64,000 bases of DNA from Setoptus koraiensis (GCA_048013815.1 CM106585.1:6510001-6574000); one strand, 5' to 3'. Numbered from the stretch's first letter, positions 20,486 through 32,137 are shown. The notes: a model not told the origin generated them from the sequence alone. Translations and numbers: made by a program.

Positions 20486-22585
20486 ATGGCCTCAACTCGA
20501 AAAAGCGAGTTCAATCTCGATCCGGAGACCATCTTCACCAAATTGGAACGCATTGGCCGGGGCTCCTTTGGCGAGGTCTTCAAAGGCATCGATAATCGCA
20601 CCCAGCAAGTGGTGGCTATTAAAATTATTGATCTAGAGGAGGCAGAAGACGAAATTGAAGACATCCAACAAGAAATCATGGTCCTAAGTCAATGTGATTC
20701 GCCCTATGTTACAAAATATTACGGTTCCTATCTCAAGGGAACAAAATTGTGGATAATAATGGAATATTTAGGCGGTGGCTCCGCTTTGGATCTTATGAAA
20801 GCGGGCCAATTCGAAGAAATGTACGTGGCCATTATATTGCGTGAAGTACTCAAAGGACTAGACTATTTGCATTCGGAAAGAAAATTACACAGAGACATTA
20901 AGGCGGCCAATATTTTACTATCAGAGATGGGCGATGTCAAACTGGCCGATTTTGGTGTTGCTGGCCAGCTCACTAGTACAACCAGTAAAAGGAGCACATT
21001 TGTGGGTAGTCCCTATTGGATGTCACCAGAAACTATCAGACAATCGGCCTATGATTCCAAAGCGGACATTTGGAGTTTAGGCATCACGGCCATAGAACTA
21101 GCCAAAGGTGAACCACCCAATTCTGAAATGCATCCTATGCGTGTCTTATTTCTTATACCTAAGAATAATCCACCACAATTGTCGGGCGACTATTCAAAAC
21201 AATTCAGGGAATTTGTTGAAGCTTGCCTCAACAAAGATCCGGAAAATCGTCCCTCTGCTAAGGAGTTGTTGAAGTTTCCATTTATCAGGAAAGCCAAAAA
21301 GAATTCTTATCTTATAGATCTGACTGAGCGATTTAAACGCTGGCGAGCGATAGGCACTGTTAATAATGACAGTGATGATTCAGAAGCATCCGATTCTGAT
21401 GACTTGAAAAACAAATCTACTCTGAGTAGTACCATGAATTGGGATCTCACCATTAAACCACAAACTGTTAGTCGACTTGTAGATCAGCAAATACTGAGCC
21501 AAAATCAAGCAGTTGATCAGATAGCTAATCTCAAAGTAGGAGCAACCGAGGACAATAGTAGAGACTCCTTTAAAGCCCCAACAGAATCAAATATGCAATC
21601 AAAAAATCAATCAAAAATGGGCAACAATTTGAGTGAAATCGACTCTAAAGCCGCTTCATCTCTCGAATCATATTACAATCACAATAATAATGATGAGATC
21701 GGGAACAAGAGTAAAAATGCAAATGGTATTTATGATGAGAATAATCATAATGTTAGCAGAGCTACCACAGAATCTAAAGTCACAGATAGCACCCTTAACA
21801 CACCTAGTCAAACACAAAACAATTTGATGTCAGCAGAATACGGAGACACCAAGCCATTTATTGATACCGTCGCTCAATCTTCCAGTTCTTATCACCATCA
21901 AAGTAGTGCAGAACAATCCGTTAGCGATGAAGAGTTAGTATCAAATCCTAATCGAAGATCTGACCAAGCAAACCAAATGAAGGCTGTGCCAAGAAATAAC
22001 AATCAACAACAAAATCAGACACATCAAGGGCATCGTCAGAAATCAAATACAAACAGTACGAACTCATTCAATCCAACATCATCTCAACACACTTCTAATG
22101 CGACCGCCCAGCAAAATATTGTCTTGGAACAGCAACAATATTCTTTACTGCACAATCAATCATCCAGCCAATATCCTTGCGGCAATGAGATTGTGAACTC
22201 TATACTAGATGAACTGATTCTAGAATGTAAAAACAATCTAGCAGCTATTAATTCATCGGCAAACCCATCAGCCAATAGTGTCGCTTGTTTAAATTCAAAA
22301 ATTGAGGCCATAAGAGAGTTATATAAAGCATTTGACGGAGCAAACCAGCAATGTCAGGGCATAGGTGATTATTTTGCAAAAAGAATAGCATGTAGTTTAT
22401 TCAATAAGACTTTCGAGTCTAGTGAGTTTGTAATTAAGATTGAACCACAACTTGTCGTGCCTTTGAATAAGAGAACGGCATCAGGTCCGTTGTCTCAACA
22501 CCGCAATCAACATAGCCAGAATATTAGCAGTAACCAGGAGCAATATAAGAGTTCTCATCTGTTACGAAATAATTTCAACTCCTAA
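20486..22585 (+). CDS. GckIII: germinal-centre kinase III (MST3/YSK1/MST4 family)
   Basis: 699 residues, intronless. GCKIII kinases are Ste20-type Ser/Thr kinases that act with CCM3/PDCD10 and MO25 in tube shaping, Golgi positioning and the Hippo/NDR network. The kinase domain (about 20-272) shows the glycine loop [32 protein letters not shown], catalytic [19 protein letters not shown] and activation segment [11 protein letters not shown]. The subgroup is fixed by [20 protein letters not shown] and [20 protein letters not shown], near-identical to human STK24/25. The metazoan APE is SPE here. A long Asn/Gln/Ser linker follows and the C-terminal helical CCM3-binding region is at about 570-630 ([28 protein letters not shown]). 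The total is longer than human STK24 (443) because of the linker. The sequence ahead of it is CA- and ATT-repeat rich. Confidence 0.95.
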   Translation: MASTRKSEFNLDPETIFTKLERIGRGSFGEVFKGIDNRTQQVVAIKIIDLEEAEDEIEDIQQEIMVLSQCDSPYVTKYYGSYLKGTKLWIIMEYLGGGSALDLMKAGQFEEMYVAIILREVLKGLDYLHSERKLHRDIKAANILLSEMGDVKLADFGVAGQLTSTTSKRSTFVGSPYWMSPETIRQSAYDSKADIWSLGITAIELAKGEPPNSEMHPMRVLFLIPKNNPPQLSGDYSKQFREFVEACLNKDPENRPSAKELLKFPFIRKAKKNSYLIDLTERFKRWRAIGTVNNDSDDSEASDSDDLKNKSTLSSTMNWDLTIKPQTVSRLVDQQILSQNQAVDQIANLKVGATEDNSRDSFKAPTESNMQSKNQSKMGNNLSEIDSKAASSLESYYNHNNNDEIGNKSKNANGIYDENNHNVSRATTESKVTDSTLNTPSQTQNNLMSAEYGDTKPFIDTVAQSSSSYHHQSSAEQSVSDEELVSNPNRRSDQANQMKAVPRNNNQQQNQTHQGHRQKSNTNSTNSFNPTSSQHTSNATAQQNIVLEQQQYSLLHNQSSSQYPCGNEIVNSILDELILECKNNLAAINSSANPSANSVACLNSKIEAIRELYKAFDGANQQCQGIGDYFAKRIACSLFNKTFESSEFVIKIEPQLVVPLNKRTASGPLSQHRNQHSQNISSNQEQYKSSHLLRNNFNS

Positions 22586-23039
22586 AAGGACGCACATATT
22601 GATTAAGTATGTCTATGTTATCAAACTCTAGTATTATTATATAAATATAGCCTTAATGTAAAGGACATAGATATTTGACGATTATGTTCGCTGACTTTAT
22701 TAGTTAATTACAGCTCGCTAAAATAAGAGTTGGCAGTTAGAATCCAGCATAGTGATAATATAATTATTAGAACTTACTAATTATTAACTTATATGAAAAC
22801 AATCGTTGATACTGTAGTACAAAGACAGAATAATATAGAGGTTGAGCATCAATTTACTAGTTCGAACTTCCTCTTATAAATAACGCTGTTACTCAAAAAA
22901 AGTCCCACTTGTATGACTCACCTCGCGACATGAATCCTGAGACACCCTGTCCAGTTCAACACTTTCTAATGTTGATAGCTATAATACATAAATTTAGAGT
23001 CAGTTGGCTCCATTCTGCCGAAAAGTTGAGACACCCCTA
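22586..23039. other. intergenic between convergent genes
   Basis: About 450 bp of AT-rich sequence, presumably the 3' ends of GckIII and the Gln-rich secreted gene. Nothing recognised. Confidence 0.5.
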
Positions 23040-25952
23040 TCAACCTGCCGTAGAGGTTCCATTCTTAACTGCCACTTGGGGTCTATCAAGAATGACCGGT
23101 TTTAATCTTGTTGAGCTAGCACTTTCATAAGCTCCAGAGTCATCTGAATCGTGGGGTGGTTCTTCTTTGTTCTTGGCAACTAATTCTGTTATTTCGCGCT
23201 CTATTTCAGCAACTTGGTCGTCACCCGGCGAACTATAATGGCGCGAGTGCTTTTTAGAATCAGCATGACGACCGAAAAAACTTTCGTCATCCTCATCATC
23301 AACAACTGGATTGTAGATGCCATCTCTTGAAGGACTGTCTCTACTAGAGGCTGCGTGATTATCGCCTCTGAAACCCTCATATCTTCGCTCGTTGCCCTCC
23401 AAAATGTTGCTCAAATCTTTAGTTGACATGTAATGATTATCAAGATTGTATCGCTCGAAGGCTGCGTTGAATGGGTCTGCCATGTAATCAGATTTTCCCG
23501 AGGCCGAATACATCATCTGGTTGTTTGTATTGGCGTACATGGGAGTCATGATATCATTGGCGGTCTTCATTGGATGACGACTATGTTGAGGCTCCTCTTC
23601 GTTCGGCTCAGCTTGACCATACCGATTGGGTAGCACATTTCTCTCCGAAATAGAGCTGGCAACACCGGCAGGATGATCAGGGTCGTGAGCTAACATGTCG
23701 TCCAGACTACTGAAACTGTTTTTTCTTGATTTAAATTGTTGTAATGTCCTCATCGCATCCGAATTAGGTTTTCTAGCAACTTGTTGTTTCCTATCAGAAG
23801 AGGACGCTTTCAATCGCTTCTTATCCGGATATTCCTCTCGCCGATCTTCCTCGAGGGCCTCTTTCAGACTAGACACAAATGAACCAAAATCGTTTTCAAC
23901 ATCACTTAGATCATTCTTGTCTTGGTGAGCCGGTGAATTTTTTTCATCTGGATGATGCCGCAGGTTAGCGGAATATCTTGATTCGCTCAACTGCTGGTTG
24001 AATGGATGATCTCTATAATAGGGTCTAATATGACTATTTTTTCCATAGTTTTGGTTGTATCTCGCACTATAACCGTCCTCCTGAGCCGACTGAGGTGTTA
24101 TACGATGTCTTGAGTGTGCCGTCTCGTATTTTGGTGGCGGAAGGAAAGAACTGGACGCATGAGATTGCTCTCTATCATGATAGCTGGTCAATTGTTCGTT
24201 TTCGTTGTTTTTGAAATTATTCAAAGCCGAGGCCGCCTTCAGCAATTGATCTTTTGTTGTATACAACCTGAGACTACCCAATACAGCCTCTAAATTATGA
24301 TCCAACATACTTTTTGCGGGATCGTCGTTCAAATTATTTTTGTTTTGGGCAGCTTTATTGTTGGAAGATTCGCCATTCATGTTCATATCGCCAATATAAT
24401 CTGTCAACTGTGCGAGAATATCAGCCATTTGGTTTGTTCTTTGATTATTTTTTTCATTGTTGTTTGCTCGCTGTGAGTCGAAATTCCCCTCGTTATCATT
24501 ATTCGACTGAATGTTTTCGGCTTGAGAGTTGGACAGTGGTGGTCGATCAAAGGAATCACTCAAACTTGTTGGCGACCCATTCAAAGGGTCTGCATCGCTG
24601 TTGATATAATTGGAATGATCCCAGGGAATAATTAGCCGTATTTGATTGGCTGATTGATGCGATCGCTGCTCATTAGGTTGATTGGATGGTTGCGCAGTGT
24701 CGATCGCAAACGATGAGTCCCTATGTGCCTGATCAATTCCAGTTTGGATGTCTGTTGTTCCTTTGTTGCTGCTGGACCCATAATCAGTTTGTAATATCAA
24801 TTTTATACGAGGTTCATCTACAACGATAGCAGGTACACCGGAAGTTGTTGCAGAAACTGTTCTGGGTCTCTCATGATGAAACATTTCAACATTGTCGTCA
24901 GGAGAGGAATTCATTCGAATGGGCTCATTAATTGCTAGTACAAAACTCGATCTGGGTGGCCCATCTCGTTGGGACTGACTAGATGCCTCTAACTGATTGC
25001 TACCAACCAATTCGGAGTTGTCCGTTGCGTATTGTTGCGAAGTATAGGTGTTTTGATGTTGATGTTGTTGCTGCTGGTACTGTTGTTGCTGCTGCTGCTG
25101 TTGATGCTGCTGGTACTGTTGTTGGGGCTGTTGGTGTTGTTGCTGGTCTTTTTGCTGCATCTGCTGTAGCTGTTGTTGTTGGTATTGTTGTTGCTGCTGC
25201 TGATGTTGCTGGTCTTGTTGATGCACCTGCTGTGGATGTTGTTGCTGTTGTTGTTGCTGCTGCTGTTCAACACTATCAACTGATGAGCTACTCGGGTCTG
25301 ACAATTTGCCATTGGTCATAATATACGGTTGTTGTTGGTGCTGCTGCTGCGACTGCTGTTGATAATTACCAAAATTGCTCTGTGTCACAGGCGATTTTTG
25401 ATTTTGGTCTTGGCCAATAGATTGCACATATTCATAAGTTTGTGGTTGTTGCTGATACATTTGGCCAGAATCAAGGGATTCACTTTGTCGTTGAACCATG
25501 GATAGCTGATCATTACCACTGGTAAGTATTGGTGTTATTCCAATTGTCACAGTCTGTAGGTTGTTCCGGTTGTTGAGCACATCATTGCTGTAACTAACCG
25601 AACCAGGATGTGGGTAGGCATTTTGATCTTGGGGCGACACAGCGACGATTTTTGAATCAGATGTCGATATAACATTGGATGGTAGTCCTCTTGAGTTTTG
25701 CTGCTGAATTTGAGGAGGCCTTGCGTTGGTGATTATATGCAACGCCAAACGTTGCTCTTCGGGTACATGGTCCTCTATTGTTGTCTTATCTAGACCGTTG
25801 GCAAATTTCTTTGATAGATCTCGCCTCTCTCCATAAGTCGACAAAACTGAATGTTGAGATAAGTTAACTAGAACTAGGAAAGTAACTAAATGTGTCAAAT
25901 AAAATATATTTAGGCAACATTTGAGAGGAACTAATGGGTTGAAATTGGTCAT
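23040..25952 (-). CDS. large secreted or anchored Gln/Asn-rich protein, unrecognised
   Basis: 970 residues, intronless. The N-terminus has a hydrophobic segment (core IFYLTHLVTFLVLVNLS, residues 16-32) that would act as a signal peptide or anchor. Residues about 220-310 are a long Gln/His tract encoded by CAG/CAA mixtures; the rest is rich in Asn, Ser, Asp and Arg with scattered dibasic pairs, and no Cys-rich module is present. Two helical stretches occur near residues 600-640 (LDHNLEAVLGSLRLYTTKDQ) and near the C-terminus (EIEREITELVAKNKEE). I do not recognise the family. The many dibasic sites and lack of Cys would allow a processed prohormone-like or cuticle-associated role, but neither is shown. 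Confidence 0.75.
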   Translation of the reverse strand: MTNFNPLVPLKCCLNIFYLTHLVTFLVLVNLSQHSVLSTYGERRDLSKKFANGLDKTTIEDHVPEEQRLALHIITNARPPQIQQQNSRGLPSNVISTSDSKIVAVSPQDQNAYPHPGSVSYSNDVLNNRNNLQTVTIGITPILTSGNDQLSMVQRQSESLDSGQMYQQQPQTYEYVQSIGQDQNQKSPVTQSNFGNYQQQSQQQHQQQPYIMTNGKLSDPSSSSVDSVEQQQQQQQQQHPQQVHQQDQQHQQQQQQYQQQQLQQMQQKDQQQHQQPQQQYQQHQQQQQQQQYQQQQHQHQNTYTSQQYATDNSELVGSNQLEASSQSQRDGPPRSSFVLAINEPIRMNSSPDDNVEMFHHERPRTVSATTSGVPAIVVDEPRIKLILQTDYGSSSNKGTTDIQTGIDQAHRDSSFAIDTAQPSNQPNEQRSHQSANQIRLIIPWDHSNYINSDADPLNGSPTSLSDSFDRPPLSNSQAENIQSNNDNEGNFDSQRANNNEKNNQRTNQMADILAQLTDYIGDMNMNGESSNNKAAQNKNNLNDDPAKSMLDHNLEAVLGSLRLYTTKDQLLKAASALNNFKNNENEQLTSYHDREQSHASSSFLPPPKYETAHSRHRITPQSAQEDGYSARYNQNYGKNSHIRPYYRDHPFNQQLSESRYSANLRHHPDEKNSPAHQDKNDLSDVENDFGSFVSSLKEALEEDRREEYPDKKRLKASSSDRKQQVARKPNSDAMRTLQQFKSRKNSFSSLDDMLAHDPDHPAGVASSISERNVLPNRYGQAEPNEEEPQHSRHPMKTANDIMTPMYANTNNQMMYSASGKSDYMADPFNAAFERYNLDNHYMSTKDLSNILEGNERRYEGFRGDNHAASSRDSPSRDGIYNPVVDDEDDESFFGRHADSKKHSRHYSSPGDDQVAEIEREITELVAKNKEEPPHDSDDSGAYESASSTRLKPVILDRPQVAVKNGTSTAG

Positions 25953-27190
25953 CTTTATTTAATTAGAAATTAACCCTCAGATGAATATTTGATCTTAGTG
26001 AATTTCGATGCACTTGTTGTTCTAGCCTGATTGATGCCTTGATGATGATGTTGTTGTTGTAAAATTACAGAACTCTTCATTTGGTTTAAATTTTCTCGCA
26101 AATCCAACAATGCAAAACTATTCCGTGAGATAGTTAGACGATCTTGTCTGAATAAGATGGAGAGCTCGCTCATTCAGAACTAGGACCATGACTGTCATGT
26201 GAATCTTCTAAAGTAGATTTGATCATCTGCCAAGATTTTCTAAATCACAACAAATAGATTTAATTCCAACTTTTCTAAAGCTAAATGACGCTCATCAGGT
26301 GTTAGCACTAGAATTCTTTTCCTTTCTCTAGCAGATACAAGCCTTGTAACGAAAATACGAATGGCATGTTTGATTCGTCCGAATGAACAATATCATGTTT
26401 CGTATGTTAAGAATCAACAGATGCAGGTCAATATCACTCAAAAGCATCAATCAATTGTAAGTTGGAGTAACAAGATGATGTCTCCCGACTAATTTTGCAA
26501 ACAATTTTTTCTTCATCACAACACACAGACAGATGTCAGTGATTTGATTCAAATCATCATCTGTCAAATAAAAGCCGTATGAGCGTAGACACACCGGAGG
26601 GTGGAATCGATTCACATTCTGTCGTGGAGTTTTTTTCCTCTCTCTCTTCTGTTCTCTCGTCAAATCCTTTTGTTTGCTTATATGGTTAAGCTGTATTCTA
26701 GTTTACTATCACATGCATCTTCCTGTCGGATTTATACTATGTCGCATCTCTGAATATGTACATTTTTTTTTCTCTTGTTCATACGTACTTTGTTATGATC
26801 TTTGTCATGGCAAATTTTTGTGCTCGGGGTAAAAAAGCAAGTCGAACAGGAATAGGAAGTCGTCATGAGCAATCCTACAAGCGTTTGAGTATCGAACACA
26901 TTTCCAAGGATCTTATCACTTTCTTTATTGAAGGATGACCTTTGTGACAAACGCTGAAGGAAAAGGGAAAAAAACAATCAAAGTTACCTGATCATCATGT
27001 TGATCATGTTGTCGTATCTCATTAATGGCCCGGCGTAATCAACATAATGATCAACAACGACGACCCACGGCAATATTATGTAATGAAATGTGAAACAGCC
27101 ATGAGATTATTAAAATGGTGATGATATCCATAAGGCCGAGCCAAGGAGGAGGTGGATTTTTTGGTAGGGAAGATGACAAATTAAATCAGG
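25953..27190. other. upstream region of the Gln-rich gene; short upstream frame
   Basis: About 1.2 kb between MIOS and the Gln-rich gene on the same strand. A 67-codon minus-strand frame (26173-25970) ends 17 bp before the start codon of the Gln-rich gene and could be an upstream ORF in its leader. A direct repeat GTTGATCATGTTG-like occurs near 26999-27012. No other gene seen. Confidence 0.4.
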
Positions 27191-30100
27191 TCAAATCCTA
27201 TGGACACTATCTAGTTTAGTTCTCGAATCCAAGTTCATACATTTACAGTCGCATCCACTGACTGGACATTCGGTGTTCTCATTGAACCAACTTAAAAGGT
27301 GCGCTGAGTGTGCTCCATGTCTACAAGTTTGACACCATGAAAACCAATTAGAGAATGGATTAGTCTTGTTGGCGTTATTATGACTGTTGGCACTACTACT
27401 ATTGTTTTGTGATCGATTCGCCGACTGCGGCTTGTTTGTGACGTTTAAATTGTCCATTTTAGCGGCCATCATGGAGGCTGATGAGAATAATGATGCTGAA
27501 GCCAATTGAGTGGCGTTTGTTGCTGCAGCAGTTGATATGGAAGAGTGAAAATTTCGCTGATCTACGACCACGTTTGAACCTAATTGTGTGAGACATAGAC
27601 AGCATTTAGCGAAGGAACATTTTTTACAATTTGAGCAACTCTTGTTTCTACCGCCAGGACCAGAAGTGGTGGTCGATGAAGAGCCTAGATTACTATTTGT
27701 CTGGGAAGGCAAGGCTAAAGTCATTGTCTGATTAGATTGAGCACTTGGCACGGATGTGTTCGACGCGCTACCGCTGCCAACTAGAGAAGATGACGGTGCT
27801 GTTGTCGTCATCAAATTGGATAAATTTGCTGTGGTGCCACTACTAACGTTCGATTGTACGGGAGTTGATGATATCTGTTGAACAGTCTGACCACTGTAAA
27901 GATCAATTGTGGTGGTAGCTGAGGTAGATATAGGCACAGGTGTGTTAGCACCCATATTAGATTGATTGGCTAACGTTGTTGACCCCGAAGCTGTAGATGA
28001 AGTGGTTGAGCCTGTTGTAGACGATAAAAGTTGTTGTGACGAATGCTGTTGCTGATGTTTGGCTATATTATTTCCACAATAATTGCAACTGATTAGTATG
28101 TGATTGGGAGGCTTGATAAAGCTGGGCGAATTGCTGTACCAGAGGTTATCGAATATAGCTCGCTGATGCCACAATCTCCAACAATCTAGCATACCCCTAT
28201 AACATTCTACCCATAGCTGAGCACGTTCATCGTTGCAGATAACGCTTGGTAATGAATGTAAGATAATCAGGCTAACTGATTGTATATCACTTGATATTTC
28301 TATATAGCGTTGAAGCAAATCTAACCCGTCGTTTGTGATACCGGTGAGCAAAATACCATTTAAATCGCCGCTTGTGACTAGTTTTGACATTGTATTAGAT
28401 AAATATTCGCTCAAACGATCATCTGGCAGATACAACAGTGAAAAAGCTACTCTGTCAGCCAAAATTAAATCTTTGTCATAGATAATTTCATCAAAATCTG
28501 ATTCGCTCTCGCTTGTTAGGAAGGCAAACATTGCTTTCATGTAGGGGTCTTTCAACTGACTCTTCAAAGATTGACACATCTCTCTCCAAACTGAGTTTCT
28601 TTCTCCTGTATAGCCACTGAGTGCCATTGCAACAGAACTTAGATTGGGTTCATTGTGATTGGCGCCAATGGTGAGCGATTCTATAGCTCTTTGTAGTCTC
28701 ATATTAAAAACAGCTATACTAGCTGCTCTCATATAGTTACCCTCTTGTTCTAAATAATCGATTATGGGAATTTGTTGACTAATGTTATCAATGTCAGGTA
28801 TCCAGTCGCACAAGAGAAGGGCCCTACTTCTGAGTCCGCTGTGATAAACTTGTATCTTTACAGGTGCTACCAAGTAAGGAGTGGCTTGAAAGCCAGACCA
28901 GTTGATAGCTCTAACTTCTGCTCTAGATGGACTTAGGTAAGCTCCATCGCGTAACAGTGAACCCACTCCTAGAATTTCATTGCACTGTCTTGATTGAGTT
29001 TGCTGAGAGGGGTGATGTATTTGATGAAGTTGCTTCACTTGTGTCGCTGCGCCTCCGGAATTTGAAGAATCATCTAAGGATTTGGCCAACTTGACCCATC
29101 TAAGTAAACCGATCAGATCAGAATCGTCGCCCCGTTGATGGTGCGGACCTTCTTCAACTATCATTCCGTAATTGGTGATAGCTCTATGACGCATATTAAC
29201 AGATATATCATCTAAAGATTTGTATTTTTCATCTCTTGAGTCTAGACATTGTAGGATCTTTTTACCTTTTGTCCAAACTATTTCACAGATTGGAGACCAA
29301 TTCAAGGTTATTCTATCACAGATTGTTAATGCTCGAACATCGCGACTATTCGATATAGCAATCATTCTGAGTTCATCATTTGCATGCCAATCATATGAGG
29401 TCAGCTGTTGATATCCAGAGTTATGGCTAGTCACGAACGGATGTATCAATCTGTCGACAATTTTTGCCTCAAAATCATCCGAGAAAAGAGATGCTTGTTG
29501 AATGTCGTATATCTTGACACAGTCGTCGCCAAACATGAGCGCCGAAAATGAGTGATTCCTAGTTGGACACCAGCTTGTTTGCGAAATTGGTTTAGATTCA
29601 ACAATAGTAACAAGAGGTTTCTCCAAGAATCTCGTATCCCAAATTAGTATCTGATTGTCAACATAAGAGGCCAACCTTTTGTCTGAGAAGGTGTCAACTG
29701 TCAATCCATATACGGCACGCGTATTTGTTGTGAGTTTCGGTTTAGTTAGATCACGCAAATCAAAAACACGCAATTGCTTATTGTTTGCACCGCAAACAAT
29801 GGACTGCTCCTTCCTGAGCCATCTCAAGGAATTAATTGAATCACCTGGACATGTTTCAAAAACGGGACGATTATTGGGTGACATTGAGAAATGAAAAGAA
29901 TATTTTCCTGTATCAATAATGCGATTGATATCCCAAATCTGCAATGAGTTGTCCACTCTGAATTTGTCCCATCCAGTGGCTAACAGGCTACTATTAACGA
30001 GGCTCCAATCAACATCGTTACAGATGCTTCGTTTTGCTATTAGGTCTATGTAAATAGAATTGTCTATGGAGTAGTTGGCTGCCGGACGAAGACAAACTAG

Positions 30101-30415
30101 GACTATTTTTCCGACATTAGGCCCGCCGCCGCATGAAATAGCGACGAGGCTCTCGTCATCCGACACTGGTCCCGGATAACATGATGCCGCCTTGAAATAT
30201 GGTATCTCTGGTCCAGTTGCAATGAGCTTCGAATTGGGATAATCCGTTTGATATTGTTTATTTTTAGAATTGAACTGTTGATTAGTGTTCGTTTGTTGTT
30301 GCGTTAGTAGTGGCGAGGCATTTTGTGTCAATTCGAACAGCTTGACATCCGAGCTGATGGCAATATATTTATTTTTGTGGTTCTTGGACCAAATAACAAC
30401 ATGCTGATAGGCCAT
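27191..30415 (-). CDS. MIOS: MIOS (missing oocyte), GATOR2 subunit
   Basis: 1074 residues, intronless. MIOS with WDR24, WDR59, SEH1 and SEC13 forms GATOR2, which opposes GATOR1 and so permits mTORC1 activation by amino acids at the lysosome. The N-terminal WD40 propeller contains the family blocks SLLATGWDKFRVDNSLQIWD, LRVFDLRDLTKPK, WCPTRNHSFSALM and LSGYTGERNSVWREMC (alpha solenoid; human LSGYTDEKNSLWREMC). GILLTGITNDGLDLLQRYI is also near-identical to human. The C-terminus is the RING-like zinc region: CNYCGNNI, CSNCKKCSFAKCCLC, WFSWCQTCRHGAHSAHLLSW and CPVSGCDCKCM. Longer than human (875) chiefly because a Ser/Thr/Gln-rich insert of about 150 residues separates the first zinc pair from the rest, plus a Ser/Asn-rich linker before WFSWC. 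The start ATG matches the human N-terminus position. Confidence 0.96.
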   Translation of the reverse strand: MAYQHVVIWSKNHKNKYIAISSDVKLFELTQNASPLLTQQQTNTNQQFNSKNKQYQTDYPNSKLIATGPEIPYFKAASCYPGPVSDDESLVAISCGGGPNVGKIVLVCLRPAANYSIDNSIYIDLIAKRSICNDVDWSLVNSSLLATGWDKFRVDNSLQIWDINRIIDTGKYSFHFSMSPNNRPVFETCPGDSINSLRWLRKEQSIVCGANNKQLRVFDLRDLTKPKLTTNTRAVYGLTVDTFSDKRLASYVDNQILIWDTRFLEKPLVTIVESKPISQTSWCPTRNHSFSALMFGDDCVKIYDIQQASLFSDDFEAKIVDRLIHPFVTSHNSGYQQLTSYDWHANDELRMIAISNSRDVRALTICDRITLNWSPICEIVWTKGKKILQCLDSRDEKYKSLDDISVNMRHRAITNYGMIVEEGPHHQRGDDSDLIGLLRWVKLAKSLDDSSNSGGAATQVKQLHQIHHPSQQTQSRQCNEILGVGSLLRDGAYLSPSRAEVRAINWSGFQATPYLVAPVKIQVYHSGLRSRALLLCDWIPDIDNISQQIPIIDYLEQEGNYMRAASIAVFNMRLQRAIESLTIGANHNEPNLSSVAMALSGYTGERNSVWREMCQSLKSQLKDPYMKAMFAFLTSESESDFDEIIYDKDLILADRVAFSLLYLPDDRLSEYLSNTMSKLVTSGDLNGILLTGITNDGLDLLQRYIEISSDIQSVSLIILHSLPSVICNDERAQLWVECYRGMLDCWRLWHQRAIFDNLWYSNSPSFIKPPNHILISCNYCGNNIAKHQQQHSSQQLLSSTTGSTTSSTASGSTTLANQSNMGANTPVPISTSATTTIDLYSGQTVQQISSTPVQSNVSSGTTANLSNLMTTTAPSSSLVGSGSASNTSVPSAQSNQTMTLALPSQTNSNLGSSSTTTSGPGGRNKSCSNCKKCSFAKCCLCLTQLGSNVVVDQRNFHSSISTAAATNATQLASASLFSSASMMAAKMDNLNVTNKPQSANRSQNNSSSANSHNNANKTNPFSNWFSWCQTCRHGAHSAHLLSWFNENTECPVSGCDCKCMNLDSRTKLDSVHRI

Positions 30416-31466
30416 AATGTAAACAAATAGTTAATCGACGGCAATGGCCGTTTAGTTTTTATTGTTCGGTGGGGCACACTGGCTGGCTGGCCGGTAGTAG
30501 ATGCACCATGGCTAATAAATGAAGAGATAAATGGAGGATAAATTGGTGGTCGAATTGTGATCAGAAATGCAACACTTTGCATGTGCTTTAGGCGATCATA
30601 TGGCATGGTGAGACGAAGAAAAAAGCAAAACAAAATAATGGAAAACGGCGCAGTCGCGAGTGTGTGCGCCCAATCAGTTATTTGTGTTCGAATTCGTGTT
30701 ATTGGTGGGTTACATTTCGCATGCAACGACCACCATTGGCAGCGCGTTTCCTCTGCATTTTTTGGTTGTATATTTCTGGACACCTATTGAGAGCGTCTCG
30801 CGAAATGCCCGCCAGCAATGGTATTACCAGCGCTGGCACCAATAGTGACAAACTAATGGCATTGCCACAGGTAACAGTGACATTATTGATCATTCAACAA
30901 AACAAAAGGACGATTTTCAAGAGATTGTGTAACTATGCGCCACTGATTCGCTAGCGGTGGCGCCACCTCGAGTCGTCATCGCACACAATTGGTGGTCAAG
31001 GTGGTGAAAATGTTCCATTGCAAGTGTCTCACTCACAAGTGTTCATACAGTGAGTTACAACGAACTTGTGGAGTCACATGGTTCGTGCATGAGAATTTTA
31101 TACGCTCACGTTTGGTGTCGTTCCAACCACGACCACTCGAACAAAACTCAAGATCGTATCGGAAATTGCAAACAGCCTCGACAGAAACATGGATGACAAA
31201 GCCAATACAAGTCACCAAGTGTGACTGATCCAATTGCGATTAATTTTGCAGAGATGGCACGAGATCTCTTGCGAATTAGGTCTTGTCCTTTGCAGGATAA
31301 AGAGTGCGCTTTGCATAATCAAGTCCGCACATAGAACACGCACTAATTTTCGAAAGTTTCGAATTTGAAGGCGAACAAATCGGCCACAGACAGCCGCAGG
31401 ATGTTTGGCCTTTGGTGCGGTTGCCTGGCAAGGCGCTCGCTCGCACCTCGGGAGGCCGCCATTTTT

Positions 31467-31642
31467 GGTCGGTTTGTTCGACGTCTTTGGTCGGTTTGTT
31501 CGACGTTTTGGGTCGGTTTGTTCGACGTCTTTGGTCGGTTTGTTCGACGTCTTTGGTCGGTTTGTTCGACGTTTTGGGTCGGTTTGTTCGACGTCTTTGG
31601 TTGGTTTGTTCGACGTCTTTGGTTGGTTTGTTCGTCGGTCGG
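31467..31642. repeat. 22-bp tandem repeat, eight units
   Basis: Eight head-to-tail 22-bp units (GGTCGGTTTGTTCGACGTCT plus TT) with two main variants ending CTTT or TTTG, in the order A B A A B A A' A', where A' has GGTT in place of GGTC; the last unit decays. Because 22 is not a multiple of three, all frames read through it, producing several spurious open frames on both strands. Confidence 0.92.
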
Positions 31643-31876
31643 GGCTGTCGTCCACGTGAGTGTGGTTTCGAAGACGGAGCAGTTGCATTCGACGAGAATG
31701 TCGCTGAACTGACAACGTTGTGGCAACGAGGTTGCCTACACCGTGTAGGCTACACGTTCGTTGCGATGTCTATATACACCGTGTATAATGGACTTGTATA
31801 AAATGTAGCGCAAGTAAAGCAGTAGCAGCGGCAGCAGACTGTTACTGGCAGCAATGCGGTAAGGCAACGCCGACAA

Positions 31877-31909
<33 letters not shown>

Positions 31910-32092
31910 GTGCGCGCGTGTGTGCAATCGAACAAACCAGCTAGCGAACATGTGAGTTTGTGCGCTCGAATTGTGTGAAAAAGAACAAACGAGCAAGCGA
32001 ACTATTGATCGAGCTACCGAACAAGCGCAACAGATGAAAATGTTGCCGCTGCAGCAGTGTGTGTGCGCTAGCAGTCATGCTCACATTGGGCT

Positions 32093-32137
<45 letters not shown>

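Noticed and set aside
31467-31642. Regular short repeats reminiscent of a CRISPR array
   Set aside because: Units are contiguous with no unique spacers, and the genome is eukaryotic.
31212-31801. Several 84-167 codon frames across the 22-bp repeat
   Set aside because: The repeat length is not a multiple of three and lacks stops in any frame, so all frames stay open by default.
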